Below, in pieces: positions 10,008 to 23,900 of a stretch of DNA of 64,000 bases (positions within the stretch are counted from its first letter, which is position 1; each line of letters starts with the position of its first letter). The position numbers and the translations under genes are program-made. The stretch covers positions 16,074,501 to 16,138,500 of the forward strand of contig NW_027478159.1 of NCBI RefSeq assembly GCF_051020975.1, in the 5' to 3' direction. The notes under the pieces were generated by a model. The model worked only from the letters and a program-made list of their open reading frames with translations. It ran no database searches and had not been told where the DNA came from. Source of the DNA: Osmia lignaria lignaria (taxonomy: Eukaryota > Arthropoda > Insecta > Hymenoptera > Megachilidae).

Positions 10008-12904
10008 TTGCAGATATATCTCAAGGGAAGGGGCCTCACGGACATATTTCGAGATATTTCTTCTTCTTGTTGTTCTTCTTCTGCACAGCTAAGCTGGAAG
10101 TGGCATTTGCAGCTCGCAATGGTGCAGAGATATCTCAAAGAAAGGGGCCACGGTGTTTCTGTATCTCTATTATGTTGGTGCGGCTTCGGAACTTTTAAAT
10201 ATCTTGATATATCTCGAGAACTACGCGTCTGATCAAAAAATATCATAGAACATAAAAAGTAGGAAACTTAATTCTCTACAAAAAAGGTCTCTTAATATTT
10301 TGCAATAGCTCGCTTCGTTTCCGAGATATTTGCAGATTTATCTCAAGGGAAGGGGCCTAACGGACATATTTCGAGATATTTCTTCTTCTTGATGTTCTTC
10401 TTCTGCACAGCTAAACCGGAAGTGGCATTTCCAGCTCGCAATAGTGCAGAGTTATCTCAAAGAAAGGGGCCACGGTGTTTCTGTATCTCTATTATGTTGG
10501 TGCGGCTTCGGAACTTTTAAATATCTTGATATATCTCGAGAACTACGCATCTGATCAAAAAGATCATAGAACATAAAAAGTAGGAAACTTAATTCTCTAC
10601 AAAAAAGGTCTCTTAACATTTTGCCATAGCTCGCTTCGTTTCCGAGATATTTGCAGATTTATCTCAAGGGAAGGGGCCTGACGGACATATTTCGAGATAT
10701 TCCTTCTTCTTGTTGTTCTTCTTCTGCACAGCTAAGCTGGAAGTGGCATTTGCGGCTCGCACTAGTGCAGAGTTATCTCAAAGAAAGGGGCCACGGTGTT
10801 TCTGTATCTCTATTATGTTGGTGCGGCTTCGGAACTTTTAAATATCTTGATATATCTCGGGAACTACGCATCTGATCAAAAAATATCATAGAACATAAAA
10901 AGTAGGAAACTTAATTCTCTTCCAAAAATGTCTCTTAACATTTTGCCATAGCTCGCTTCGTTTCCGAGATATTTGCAGATATATCTCAAGGGAAGGGGCC
11001 TCACGGACATATTTCGAGATATTTCTTCTTCTTGTTGTTCTTCTTCTGCACAGCTAAGCCGGAAGTGGCATTTGCAGCTCGCAATAGTGCAGAGTTATCT
11101 CAAAGAAAGGGGCCACGGTGTTTCTGTATCTCTATTATGTTGGTGCGGCTTCGGAACTTTTAAATATCTTGATATATCTCGAGAACTACGCATCTGATCA
11201 AAAAATATCATACAACATAAAAAGTAGGAAACTTAATTCTCTACAAAAAAGGTCTGTTAACATTTTGCCATAGCTCGCTTCGTTTCCGAGATATTTGCAG
11301 ATTCATCTCAAGGGAAGGGGTCTGACGGACATATTTCGAGATATTTCTTCTTCTTGTTGTTCTTCTTCTGCACATCTAAGCTCGAAGTGGCATTTGCAGC
11401 TCGCAATAGTGCAGAGTTATCTCAAAGAAAGGGGCCACGGTGTTTCTGTATCTCTATTATGTTGGTGCGGCTTCGGAACTTTTAAATATCTCGATATATC
11501 TCGAAAACTACGCTTCTGATCAAAAAATATCATACAACATAAAAAGTAGGAAACTTAATTCTCTACAAAAAAGGTCTCTTAACATTTTGCCATAGCTCGC
11601 TTCGTTTCCGAGATATTTGCAGATTCATCTCAAGGGAAGGGGTCTGACGGACATATTTCGAGATATTTCTTCTTCTTGTTGTTCTTCTTCTGCACATCTA
11701 AGCTCGAAGTGGCATTTGCAGCTCGCAATAGTGCAGAGTTATCTCAAAGAAAGGGGCCACGGTGTTTCTGTATCTCTATTATGTTGGTGCGGCTTCGGAA
11801 CTTTTAAATATCTTGATATATCTCGAGAACTACGCATCTGATCAAAAACTATCATAGAACATGAAAAGTAGGAAACTTAATTCTCTACAAAAAAGGTCTC
11901 TTAACATTTTGCCATAGCTCTCTTCGTTTCCGAGATATTTGCAGATTTATCTCAAGGGAAGGGGCCTGACGGACATATTTCGAGATATTTCTTCTTCTTG
12001 TTGTTCTTCTTCTGCACAGCTAAGCTGGAAGTGGCATTTGCGGCTCGCACTAGTGCAGAGTTATCTCAAAGAAAGGGGCCACGGTGTTTCTGTATCTCTA
12101 TTATGTTGGTGCGGCTTCGGAACTTTTAAATATCTTGATATATCTCGAGAACTACGCATCTGATCAAAAAATATCATAGAACATAAAAAGTAGGAAACTT
12201 AATTCTCTACAAAAAAGGTCTCTTAACATTTTGCCATAGCTCGCTTCGTTTCCGAGATATTTGCAGATTTATCTCAAGGGAAGGGGCCTAACGGACATAT
12301 TTCGAGATATTTCTTCTTCTTGTTGTTCTTCTTCTGCACAGCTAAGTTGGAAGTGGCATTTGCGGCTCGCACTAGTGCAGAGTTATCTCAAAGAAAGGGG
12401 CCACGGTGTTTCTGTATCTCTATTATGTTGGTGCGGCTTCGGAACTTTTAAATATCTTGATATATCTCGAGAACTACGCATCTGATCAAAAAATATCATA
12501 GAACATAAAAAGTAGGAAACTTAATTCTCTACAAAAAAGGTCTCTTAACATTTTGCCATAACTCGCTTCGTTTCCGAGATATTTGCAGATTTATCTCAAG
12601 GGAAGGGGCCTAACGGACATATTTCGAGATATTTCTTCTTCCTGTTGTTCTTCTTCTGCACAGCTAAGTTGGAAGTGGCATTTGCGGCTCGCACTAGTGC
12701 AGAGTTATCTCAAAGAAAGGGGCCACGGTGTTTCTGTATCTCTATTATGTTGGTGCGGTTTCGGAACTTTTAAATATCTTGATATATCTCGAGAACTACG
12801 CATCTGATCAAAAAATATCATAGAACATAAAAAGTAGGAAACTTAATTCTCTACAAACAAGGTCTCTTAACATTTTGCCATAGCTCGCTTCGTTTCCTAG
12901 ATAT
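10008..12904 (+). repeat. HOR block I, copy 4 (9 units, 2897 bp)
   Basis: Same four-unit core, with a one-base deletion in the second unit. Then come two GATTCATCTC/CACATCTAAGCTCG units (the second with a type I rear) and three GGCTCGCACTAGTG units. The last of these repeats the CCATAACTCG and CTTCCTG variants of unit 8. It is the longest copy in the block. Confidence 0.9.
10330..10650 (+). repeat. 321-bp monomer, one-base deletion
   Basis: The tail reads TGATCAAAAAGATCAT where the norm is TGATCAAAAAATATCAT, so one base is lost near 10560. The change is private to this copy of the CTTGATGTTC unit. Confidence 0.9.
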
Positions 12905-15158
12905 TTGCAGATATATCTCAAGGGAAGGGGCCTCACGGACATATTTCGAGATATTTCTTCTTCTTGTTGTTCTTCTTCTGCACAGCTAAGCTGGAAGTGG
13001 CATTTGCAGCTCGCAATAGTGCAGAGATATCTCAAAGAAAGGGGCCACGGTGTTTCTGTATCTCTATTATGTTGGTGCGGCTTCGGAACTTTTAAATATC
13101 TTGATATATCTCGAGAACTACGCGTCTGATCAAAAAATATCATAGAACATAAAAAGTAGGAAACTTAATTCTCTACAAAAAAGGTCTCTTAATATTTTGC
13201 AATAGCTCGCTTCGTTTCCGAGATATTTGCAGATATATCTCAAGGGAAGGGGCCTAACGGACATATTTCGAGATATTTCTTCTTCTTGATGTTCTTCTTC
13301 TGCACAGCTAAACCGGAAGTGGCATTTCCAGCTCGCAATAGTGCAGAGTTATCTCAAAGAAAGGGGCCACGGTGTTTCTGTATCTCTATTATATTGGTGC
13401 GGCTTCGGAACTTTTAAATATCTTGATATATCTCGAGAACTACGCATCTGATCAAAAAATATCATAGAACATAAAAAGTAGGAAACTTAATTCTCTACAA
13501 AAAAGGTCTCTTAACATCTTGCCATAGCTCGCTTCGTTTCCGAGATATTTGCAGATTTATCTCAAGGGAAGGGGCCTGACGGACATATTTCGAGATATTC
13601 CTTCTTCTTGTTGTTCTTCTTCTGCACAGCTAAGCTGGAAGTGGCATTTGCGGCTCGCACTAGTGCAGAGTTATCTCAAAGAAAGGGGCCACGGTGTTTC
13701 TGTATCTCTATTATGTTGGTGCGGCTTCGGAACTTTTAAATATCTTGATATATCTCGGGAACTACGCATCTGATCAAAAAATATCATAGAACATAAAAAG
13801 TAGGAAACTTAATTCTCTTCCAAAAATGTCTCTTAATATTTTGCAATAGCTCGCTTCGTTTCCGAGATATTTGCAGATTTATCTCAAGGGAAGGGGCCTA
13901 ACGGACATATTTCGAGATATTTCTTCTTCTTGATGTTCTTCTTCTGCACAGCTAAACCGGAAGTGGCATTTCCAGCTCGCAATAGTGCAGAGTTATCTCA
14001 AAGAAAGGGGCCACGGTGTTTCTGTATCTCTATTATGTTGGTGCGGCTTCGGAACTTTTAAATATCTTGATATATCTCGAGAACTACGCATCTGATCAAA
14101 AAATATCATAGAACATAAAAAGTAGGAAACTTAATTCTCTACAAAAAAGGTCTCTTAACATTTTGCCATAGCTCGCTTCGTTTCCGAGATATTTGCAGAT
14201 TTATCTCAAGGGAAGGGGCCTGACGGACATATTTCGAGATATTCCTTCTTCTTGTTGTTCTTCTTCTGCACAGCTAAGCTGGAAGTGGCATTTGCGGCTC
14301 GCACTAGTGCAGAGTTATCTCAAAGAAAGGGGCCACGGTGTTTCTGTATCTCTATTATGTTGGTGCGGCTTCGGAACTTTTAAATATCTTGATATATCTC
14401 GGGAACTACGCATCTGATCAAAAAATATCATAGAACATAAAAAGTAGGAAACTTAATTCTCTTTCAAAAATGTCTCTTAACATTTTGCCATAGCTCGCTT
14501 GGTTTCCGAGATATTTGCAGATATATCTCAAGGGAAGGGGCCTCACGGACATATTTCGAGATATTTCTTCTTCTTGTTGTTCTTCTTCTGCACAGCTAAG
14601 CTGGAAGTGGCATTTGCAGCTCGCAATAGTGCAGAGTTATCTCAAAGAAAGGGGCCACGGTGTTTCTGTATCTCTATTATGTTGGTGCGGCTTCGGAACT
14701 TTTAAATATCTTGATATATCTCGAGAACTACGCATCTGATCAAAAAATATCATACAACATAAAAAGTAGGAAACTTAATTCTCTACAAAAAAGGTCTGTT
14801 AACATTTTGCCATAGCTCGCTTCGTTTCCGAGATATTTGCAGATTCATCTCAAGGGAAGGGGTCTGACGGACATATTTCGAGATATTTCTTCTTCTTGTT
14901 GTTCTTCTTCTGCACATCTAAGCTCGAAGTGGCATTTGCAGCTCGCAATAGTGCAGAGTTATCTCAAAGAAAGGGGCCACGGTGTTTCTGTATCTCTATT
15001 ATGTTGGTGCGGCTTCGGAACTTTTAAATATCTCGATATATCTCGAAAACTACGCTTCTGATCAAAAAATATCATACAACATGAAAAGTAGGAAACTTAA
15101 TTCTCTACAAAAAAGGTCTCTTAACATTTTGCCATAGCTCGCTTCATTTCCGAGATAT
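12905..15158 (+). repeat. HOR block I, copy 5, rearranged (7 units)
   Basis: The first unit has CAATAG where earlier copies have CAATGG. The CTTGATGTTC and GATATTCCTTC pair then occurs twice in a row. An AGCTCGCAATAG unit with GCTTGGTTTCC and the GATTCATCTC type II unit (14837) follow. This is where the 7-9 unit pattern ends. Confidence 0.85.
13549..14514 (+). repeat. Duplicated two-unit module with a junction in the tail
   Basis: The units at 13549 and 14193 are both GATATTCCTTC units, and the one between them (13871) is a CTTGATGTTC unit. The join after the first carries the TCTTCCAAAAATG tail of one type followed by TTAATATTTTGCAATAG of the other. That places the exchange within GTCTCTTAA at about 13828-13836. 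Confidence 0.8.
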
Positions 15159-16446
15159 TTGCAGATTTATCTCAAGGGAAGGGGCCTAACGGACATATTT
15201 CGAGATATTTCTTCTTCTTGTTGTTCTTCTTCTGCACAGCTAAGTTGGAAGTGGCATTTGCGGCTCGCACTAGTGCAGAGTTATCTCAAAGAAAGGGGCC
15301 ACGGTTTTTCTGTATCTCTATTATGTTGGTGCGTCTTCGGAACTTTTAAATATCTCGATATATCTCGAAAACTACGCTTCTGATCAAAAAATATCATAGA
15401 ACATAAATTGTAGGAAACATAATTCTCTACAAAAAAGGTCTCTTAACATTTTGCCATAGCTCGCTTCGTTTCCGAGATATTTGCAGATATATCTCAAGGG
15501 AAGGGGCCTGACGGACATATTTCGAGATATTTCTTCTTCTTGTTGTTCTTCTTCTGCACAGCTAAGCTGGAAGTGGCATTTACAGCTCGCAATAGTGCAG
15601 AGTTATCTCAAAGAAAGGGGCCACGGTGTTTCTGTATCTCTATTATGTTGGTGCGGCTTCGGAACTTTTAAATATCTTGATATATCTCGAGAACTACGCA
15701 TCTGATCAAAAAATATCATAGAACATGAAAAGTAGGAAACTTAATTCTCTACAAAAAAGGTCTCTTAACATTTTGCCATAGCTCTCTTCGTTTCCGAGAT
15801 ATTTGCAGATTTATCTCAAGGGAAGGGGCCTGACGGACATATTTCGAGATATTTCTTCTTCTTGTTGTTCTTCTTCTGCACAGCTAAGCTGGAAGTGGCA
15901 TTTGCAGCTCGCAATAGTGCAGAGTTATCTCAAAGAAAGGGGCCACGGTGTTTCTGTATCTCTATTATGTTGGTGCGGCTTCGGAACTTTTAAATATCAT
16001 GATATATCTCGAGAACTACGCATCTGATCAAAAAATATCATAGAACATGAAAAGTAGGAAACTTAATTCTCTACAAAAAAGGTCTCTTAACATTTTGCCA
16101 TAGCTCTCTTCGTTTCCGAGATATTTGCAGATTTATCTCAAGGGAAGGGGCCTGACGGACATATTTCGAGATATTTCTTCTTCTTGTTGTTCTTCTTCTG
16201 CACAGCTAAGCTGGAAGTGGCATTTGCGGCTCGCACTAGTGCAGAGTTATCTCAAAGAAGGGGGCCACGGTGTTTCTGTATCTCTATTATGTTGGTGCGG
16301 CTTCGGAACTTTTAAATATCTTGATATATCTCGAGAACTACGCATCTGATCAAAAAATATCATAGAACATAAAAAGTAGGAAACTTAATTCTCTACAAAA
16401 AAGGTCTCTTAACATTTTGCCATAGCTCGCTTCGTTTCCGAGATAT
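15159..16446 (+). repeat. HOR block II, copy 1 (4 units, 1288 bp)
   Basis: The units are: GTGCGTCTTCGG with type II tail (here with CGGTTTTTCTG and a private GCTTCATTTCC); CATTTACAGC; AAATATCATGATA; and a fourth GGCTCGCACTAGTG unit with AAGAAGGGGGCC. The fourth unit differs from that of the other copies, so this copy is a variant at its end. Confidence 0.85.
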
Positions 16447-17734
16447 TTGCAGATTTATCTCAAGGGAAGGGGCCTAACGGACATATTTCGAGATATTTCT
16501 TCTTCTTGTTGTTCTTCTTCTGCACAGCTAAGTTGGAAGTGGCATTTGCGGCTCGCACTAGTGCAGAGTTATCTCAAAGAAAGGGGCCACGGTGTTTCTG
16601 TATCTCTATTATGTTGGTGCGTCTTCGGAACTTTTAAATATCTCGATATATCTCGAAAACTACGCTTCTGATCAAAAAATATCATAGAACATAAATTGTA
16701 GGAAACATAATTCTCTACAAAAAAGGTCTCTTAACATTTTGCCATAGCTCGCTTCGTTTCCGAGATATTTGCAGATATATCTCAAGGGAAGGGGCCTGAC
16801 GGACATATTTCGAGATATTTCTTCTTCTTGTTGTTCTTCTTCTGCACAGCTAAGCTGGAAGTGGCATTTACAGCTCGCAATAGTGCAGAGTTATCTCAAA
16901 GAAAGGGGCCACGGTGTTTCTGTATCTCTATTATGTTGGTGCGGCTTCGGAACTTTTAAATATCTTGATATATCTCGAGAACTACGCATCTGATCAAAAA
17001 ATATCATAGAACATGAAAAGTAGGAAACTTAATTCTCTACAAAAAAGGTCTCTTAACATTTTGCCATAGCTCTCTTCGTTTCCGAGATATTTGCAGATTT
17101 ATCTCAAGGGAAGGGGCCTGACGGACATATTTCGAGATATTTCTTCTTCTTGTTGTTCTTCTTCTGCACAGCTAAGCTGGAAGTGGCATTTGCAGCTCGC
17201 AATAGTGCAGAGTTATCTCAGAGAAAGGGGCCACGGTGTTTCTGTATCTCTATTATGTTGGTGCGGCTTCGGAACTTTTAAATATCATGATATATCTCGA
17301 GAACTACGCATCTGATCAAAAAATATCATAGAACATGAAAAGTAGGAAACTTAATTCTCTACAAAAAAGGTCTCTTAACATTTTGCTATAGCTCTCTTCG
17401 TTTCCGAGATATTTGCAGATTTATCCCAAGGGAAGGGGCCTGACGGACATATTTCGAGATATTTCTTCTTCTTGTTGTTCTTCTTCTGCACAGCTAAGCT
17501 GGAGGTGGCATTTGCAGCTCGCAATAGTGCAGAGTTATCTCAAAGAAAGCGGCCACGGTGTCTCTGTATCTCTATTATGTTGGTGCGGCTTCGGAACTTT
17601 TAAACAGCTTGATATATCTCGAGAACTACGCGTCTGATCAAAAAATATCATAGAACATAAAAAGTAGGAAACTTAATTCTCTACAAAAAAGGTCTCTTAA
17701 CATTTTGCCATAGCTCGCTTCGTTTCCGAGATAT
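16447..17734 (+). repeat. HOR block II, copy 2 (4 units, 1288 bp)
   Basis: The units are the GTGCGTCTTCGG, CATTTACAGC and AAATATCATGATA units and a fourth with TTATCCCAAGG, CTGGAGGTGG, AAAGCGGCC and CGCGTCTG. The fourth unit carries AAACAGCTTG, private to this copy. Confidence 0.9.
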
Positions 17735-19022
17735 TTGCAGATTTATCTCAAGGGAAGGGGCCTAACGGACATATTTCGAGATATTTCTTCTTCTTGTTGT
17801 TCTTCTTCTGCACAGCTAAGTTGGAAGTGGCATTTGCGGCTCGCACTAGTGCAGAGTTATCTCAAAGAAAGGGGCCACGGTGTTTCTGTATCTCTATTAT
17901 GTTGGTGCGTCTTCGGAACTTTTAAATATCTCGATATATCTCGAAAACTACGCTTCTGATCAAAAAATATCATAGAACATAAATTGTAGGAAACATAATT
18001 CTCTACAAAAAAGGTCTCTTAACATTTTGCCATAGCTCGCTTCGTTTCCGAGATATTTGCAGATATATCTCAAGGGAAGGGGCCTGACGGACATATTTCG
18101 AGATATTTCTTCTTCTTGTTGTTCTTCTTCTGCACAGCTAAGCTGGAAGTGGCATTTACAGCTCGCAATAGTGCAGAGTTATCTCAAAGAAAGGGGCCAC
18201 GGTGTTTCTGTATCTCTATTATGTTGGTGCGGCTTCGGAACTTTTAAATATCTTGATATATCTCGAGAACTACGCATCTGATCAAAAAATATCATACAAC
18301 ATGAAAAGTAGGAAACTTAATTCTCTACAAAAAAGGTCTCTTAACATTTTGCCATAGCTCTCTTCGTTTCCGAGATATTTGCAGATTTATCTCAAGGGAA
18401 GGGGCCTGACGGACATATTTCGAGATATTTCTTCTTCTTGTTGTTCTTCTTCTGCACAGCTAAGCTGGAAGTGGCATTTGCAGCTCGCAATAGTGCAGAG
18501 TTATCTCAAAGAAAGGGGCCACGGTGTTTCTGTATCTCTATTATGTTGGTGCGGCTTCGGAACTTTTAAATATCATGATATATCTCGAGAACTACGCATC
18601 TGATCAAAAAATATCATAGAACATGAAAAGTAGGAAACTTAATTCTCTACAAAAAAGGTCTCTTAACATTTTGCCATAGCTCTCTTCGTTTCCGAGATAT
18701 TTGCAGATTTATCCCAAGGGAAGGGGCCTGACGGACATATTTCGAGATATTTCTTCTTCTTGTTGTTCTTCTTCTGCACAGCTAAGCTGGAGGTGGCATT
18801 TGCAGCTCGCAATGGTGCAGAGTTATCTCAAAGAAAGCGGCCACGGTGTCTCTGTATCTCTATTATGTTGGTGCGGCTTCGGAACTTTTAAACATCTTGA
18901 TATATCTCGAGAACTACGCGTCTGATCAAAAAATATCATAGAACATAAAAAGTAGGAAACTTAATTCTCTACAAAAAAGGTCTCTTAATATTTTGCCATA
19001 GCTCGCTTCGTTTCCGAGATAT
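17735..19022 (+). repeat. HOR block II, copy 3 (4 units, 1288 bp)
   Basis: Same order as copy 2. The fourth unit shares TTATCCCAAGG, CTGGAGGTGG and GTGTCTCTG with it, differing by CAATGG and AAACATC. Copies 2 and 3 are therefore a recent tandem duplication. Confidence 0.9.
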
Positions 19023-20954
19023 TTGCAGATTTATCTCAAGGGAAGGGGCCTAACGGACATATTTCGAGATATTTCTTCTTCTTGTTGTTCTTCTTCTGCA
19101 CAGTTAAACTGGAAGTGGCATTTCCAGCTCGCAATAGTGCAGAGTTATCTCAAAGAAAGGGGCCACGGTGTTTCTGTATCTCTATTATGTTGGTGCGGCT
19201 TCGGAACTTTTAAATATGTTGATATATCTCGAGAACTACGCATCTGATCAAAAAATATCATAGAACATAAAAAGTAGGAAACTTAATTCTCTACAAAAAA
19301 GGTCTCTTAACATTTTGCCATAGCTCGCTTCGTTTCCGAGATATTTGCAGATTTATCTCAAGGGAAGGGGCCTGACGGACATATTTCGAGATATTTCTTC
19401 TTCTTGTTGTTCTTCTTCTGCACAGCTGAGCTGGAAGTGGCATTTGCAGGTCGCAATAGTGCAGAGTTATCTCAAAGAAAGGGGCCACGGTGTTTCTGTA
19501 TCTCTATTATGTTGGTGCGGCTTCGGAACTTTTAAATATCTTGATATATCTCGAGAACTACGCATCTGATCAAAAAATATCATACAACATAAAAAGTAGG
19601 AAACTTAATTCTCTACAAAAAAGGTCTCTTAACATTTTGCCATAGCTCGCTTCGTTTCCGAGATATTAGCAGATTCATCTCAAGGGAAGGGGTCTGACGG
19701 ACATATTTCGAGATATTTCTTCTTCTTGTTGTTCTTCTTCTGCACATCTAAGCTCGAAGTGGCATTTGCAGCTCGCAATAGTGCAGAGTTATCTCAAAGA
19801 AAGGGGCCACGGTGTTTCTGTATCTCTATTATGTTGGTGCGGCTTCGGAACTTTTAAATATCTCGATATATCTCGAAAACTACGCTTCTGATCAAAAAAT
19901 ATCATACAACATAAAAAGTAGGAAACTTAATTCTCTACAAAAAAGGTCTCTTAACATTTTGCCATAGCTCGCTTCGTTTCCGAGATATTTGCAGATATAT
20001 CTCAAGGGAAGGGGCCTGACGGACATATCTCGAGATATTTCTTCTTCTTGTTGTTCTTCTTCTGCACAGCTGAGCTGGAAGTGGCATTTGCAGGTCGCAA
20101 TAGTGCAGAGTTATCTCAAAGAAAGGGGCCACGGTGTTTCTGTATCTCTATTATGTTGGTGCGGCTTCGCAACTTTTAAATATCTCGATATATCTCGAAA
20201 ACTACGCTTCTGATCAAAAAATATCATAGAACGTAAATTGTAGGAAACATTATTCTCTACAAAAAGGGTCTCTTAACATTTTGCCATAGCTCGCTTCGTT
20301 TCCGAGATATTTGCAGATTCATCTCAAGGGAAGGGGTCTGACGGACATATTTCGAGATATTTCTTCTTCTTGTTGTTCTTCTTCTGCACATCTAAGCTCG
20401 AAGTGGCATTTGCAGCTCGCAATAGTGCAGAGTTATCTCAAAGAAAGGGGCCACGGTGTTTCTGTATCTCTATTATGTTGGTGCGGCTTCGGAACTTTTA
20501 AATATCTTGATATATCTCGAGAATTACGCATCTGATCAAAAAATATCATAGAACATAAAAAGTAGGAACCTTAATTCCCTTCCAAAAATGTCTCTTAACA
20601 TTTTGCCATAGCTCGCTTCGTTTCCGAGATATTTGCAGATTTATCTCAAGGGAAGGGGCCTAACGGACATATTTCGAGATATTTCTTCTTCTTGTTGTTC
20701 TTCTTCTGCACAGCTAAGTTGGAAGTGGCATTTGCGGCTCGCACTAGTGCAGAGTTATCTCAAAGAAAGGGGCCACGGTGTTTCTGTATCTCTATTATGT
20801 TGGTGCGGTTTCGGAACTTTTAAATATCTTGATATATCTCGAGAACTACGCATCTGATCAAAAAATATCATAGAACATAAAAAGTAGGAAACTTAATTCT
20901 CTACAAATAAGGTCTCTTAACATTTTGCCATAGCTCGCTTCGTTTCCGAGATAT
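19023..20954 (+). repeat. Transition between 4-unit and 13-unit HORs (6 units)
   Basis: The first unit has CATTTCCAGC and AAATATGTTG. The next four alternate between units with CAGCTGAGCTGG and AGGTCGC and GATTCATCTC/CACATCTAAGCTCG units. The last is a CCTAACGG unit. The unit at 19667 starts TTAGCAG instead of TTTGCAG. The final three resemble 22887-23852 of the next block. Confidence 0.75.
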
Positions 20955-23900
20955 TTGCAGATATATCTCAAGGGAAGGGGCCTCACGGACATATTTCGAG
21001 ATATTTCTTCTTCTTGTTGTTCTTCTTCTGCACAGCTGAGCTGGAAGTGGCATTTGCAGGTCGCAATAGTGCAGAGTTATCTCAAAGAAAGGGGCCACGG
21101 TGTTTCTGTATCTCTATTATGTTGGTGCGGCTTCGCAACTTTTAAATATCTCGATATATCTCGAAAACTACGCTTCTGATCAAAAAATATCATAGAACGT
21201 AAATTGTAGGAAACATTATTCTCTACAAAAAGGGTCTCTTAATATTTTGCCATAGCTCGCTTCGTTTCCGAGATATTTGCAGATTCATCTCAAGGGAAGA
21301 GGTCTGACGGACATATTTCGAGATATTTCTTCTTCTTGTTGTTCTTCTTCTGCACATCTAAGCTCGAAGTGGCATTTGCAGCTCGCAATAGTGCAGAGTT
21401 ATCTCAAAGAAAGGGGCCACGGTGTTTCTGTATCTCTATTATGTTGGTGCGGCTTCGGAACTTTTAAATATCTTGATATATCTCGAGAACTACGCATCTG
21501 ATCAAAAAATATCATAGAACATAAAAAGTAGGAAACTTAATTCCCTTCCAAAAATGTCTCTTAACATTTTGCCATAGCTCGCTTCGTTTCCGAGATATTT
21601 GCAGATTTATCTCAAGGGAAGGGGCCTAACGGACATATTTCGAGATATTTCTTCTTCTTGTTGTTCTTCTTCTGCACAGCTAAGTTGGAAGTGGCATTTG
21701 CGGCTCGCACTAGTGCAGAGTTATCTCAAAGAAAGGGGCCACGGTGTTTCTGTATCTCTATTATGTTGGTGCGGTTTCGGAACTTTTAAATATCTTGATA
21801 TATCTCGAGAACTACGCATCTGATCAAAAAATATCATAGAACATAAAAAGTAGGAAACTTAATTCTCTACAAAAAAGGTCTCTTAACATTTTGCCATAGC
21901 TCTCTTCGTTTCCGAGATATTTGCAGATTTATCTCAAGGGAAGGGGCCTGACGGACATATTTCGAGATATTTCTTCTTCTTGTTGTTCTTCTTCTGCACA
22001 GCTAAGCTGGAAGTGGCATTTGCAGCTCGCAATAGTGCAGAGTTATCTCAAAGAAAGGGGCCACGGTGTTTCTGTATCTCTATTATGTTGGTGCGGCTTC
22101 GGAACTTTTAAATATCATGATATATCTCGAGAACTACGCATCTGATCAAAAAATATCATAGAACATGAAAAGTAGGAAACTTAATTCTCTACAAAAAAGG
22201 TCTCTTAACATTTTGCCATAGCTCTCTTCGTTTCCGAGATATTTGCAGATTTATCTCAAGGGAAGGGGCCTGACGGACATATTTCGAGATATTTCTTCTT
22301 CTTGTTGTTCTTCTTCTGCACAGCTAAGCTGGAAGTGGCATTTGCAGCTCGCAATAGTGCAGAGTTATCTCAAAGAAAGGGGCCACGGTGTTTCTGTATC
22401 TCTATTATGTTGGTGCGGCTTCGGAACTTTTAAACATCTTGATATATCTCGAGAACTACGCGTCTGATCAAAAAATATCATAGAACATAAAAAGTAGGAA
22501 ACTTAATTCCCTTCCAAAAATGTCTCTTAACATTTTGCCATAGCTCGCTTCGTTTCCGAGATATTTGCAGATTTATCTCAAGGGAAGGGGCCTAACGGAC
22601 ATATTTCGAGATATTTCTTCTTCTTGTTGTTCTTCTTCTGCACAGCTAAGTTGGAAGTGGCATTTGCGGCTCGCACTAGTGCAGAGTTATCTCAAAGAAA
22701 GGGGCCACGGTGTTTCTGTATCTCTATTATGTTGGTGCGGTTTCGGAACTTTTAAATATCTTGATATATCTCGAGAACTACGCATCTGATCAAAAAATAT
22801 CATAGAACATAAAAAGTAGGAAACTTAATTCTCTACAAATAAGGTCTCTTAACATTTTGCCATAGCTCGCTTCGTTTCCGAGAGATTTGCAGATATATCT
22901 CAAGGGAAGGGGCCTCACGGACATATCTCGAGATATTTCTTCTTCTTGTTGTTCTTCTTCTGCACAGCTGAGCTGGAAGTGGCATTTGCAGGTCGCAATA
23001 GTGCAGAGTTATCTCAAAGAAAGGGGCCACGGTGTTTCTGTATCTCTATTATGTTGGTGCGGCTTCGCAACTTTTAAATATCTCGATATATCTCGAAAAC
23101 TACGCTTCTGATCAAAAAATATCATAGAACGTAAGTTGTAGGAAACATTATTCTCTACAAAAAGGGTCTCTTAACATTTTGCCATAGCTCGCTTCGTTTC
23201 CGAGATATTTGCAGATTCATCTCAAGGGAAGGGGTCTGACGGACATATTTCGAGATATTTCTTCTTCTTGTTGTTCTTCTTCTGCACATCTAAGCTCGAA
23301 GTGGCATTTGCAGCTCGCAATAGTGCAGAGTTATCTCAAAGAAAGGGGCCACGGTGTTTCTGTATCTCTATTATGTTGGTGCGGCTTCGGAACTTTTAAA
23401 TATCTTGATATATCTCGAGAACTACGCATCTGATCAAAAAATATCATAGAACATAAAAAGTAGGAAACTTAATTCCCTTCCAAAAATGTCTCTAAACATT
23501 TTGCCATAGCTCGCTTCGTTTCCGAGATATTTGCAGATTTATCTCAAGGGAAGGGGCCTAACGGACATATTTCGAGATATTTCTTCTTCTTGTTGTTCTT
23601 CTTCTGCACAGCTAAGTTGGAAGTGGCATTTGCGGCTCGCACTAGTGCAGAGTTATCTCAAAGAAAGGGGCCACGGTGTTTCTGTATCTCTATTATGTTG
23701 GTGCGGTTTCGGAACTTTTAAATATCTTGATATATCTCGAGAACTACGCATCTGATCAAAAAATATCATAGAACATAAAAAGTAGGAAACTTAATTCTCT
23801 ACAAATAAGGTCTCTTAACATTTTGCCATAGCTCGCTTCGTTTCCGAGATATTTGCAGATATATCTCAAGGGAAGGGGCCTCACGGACATATTTCGAGAT

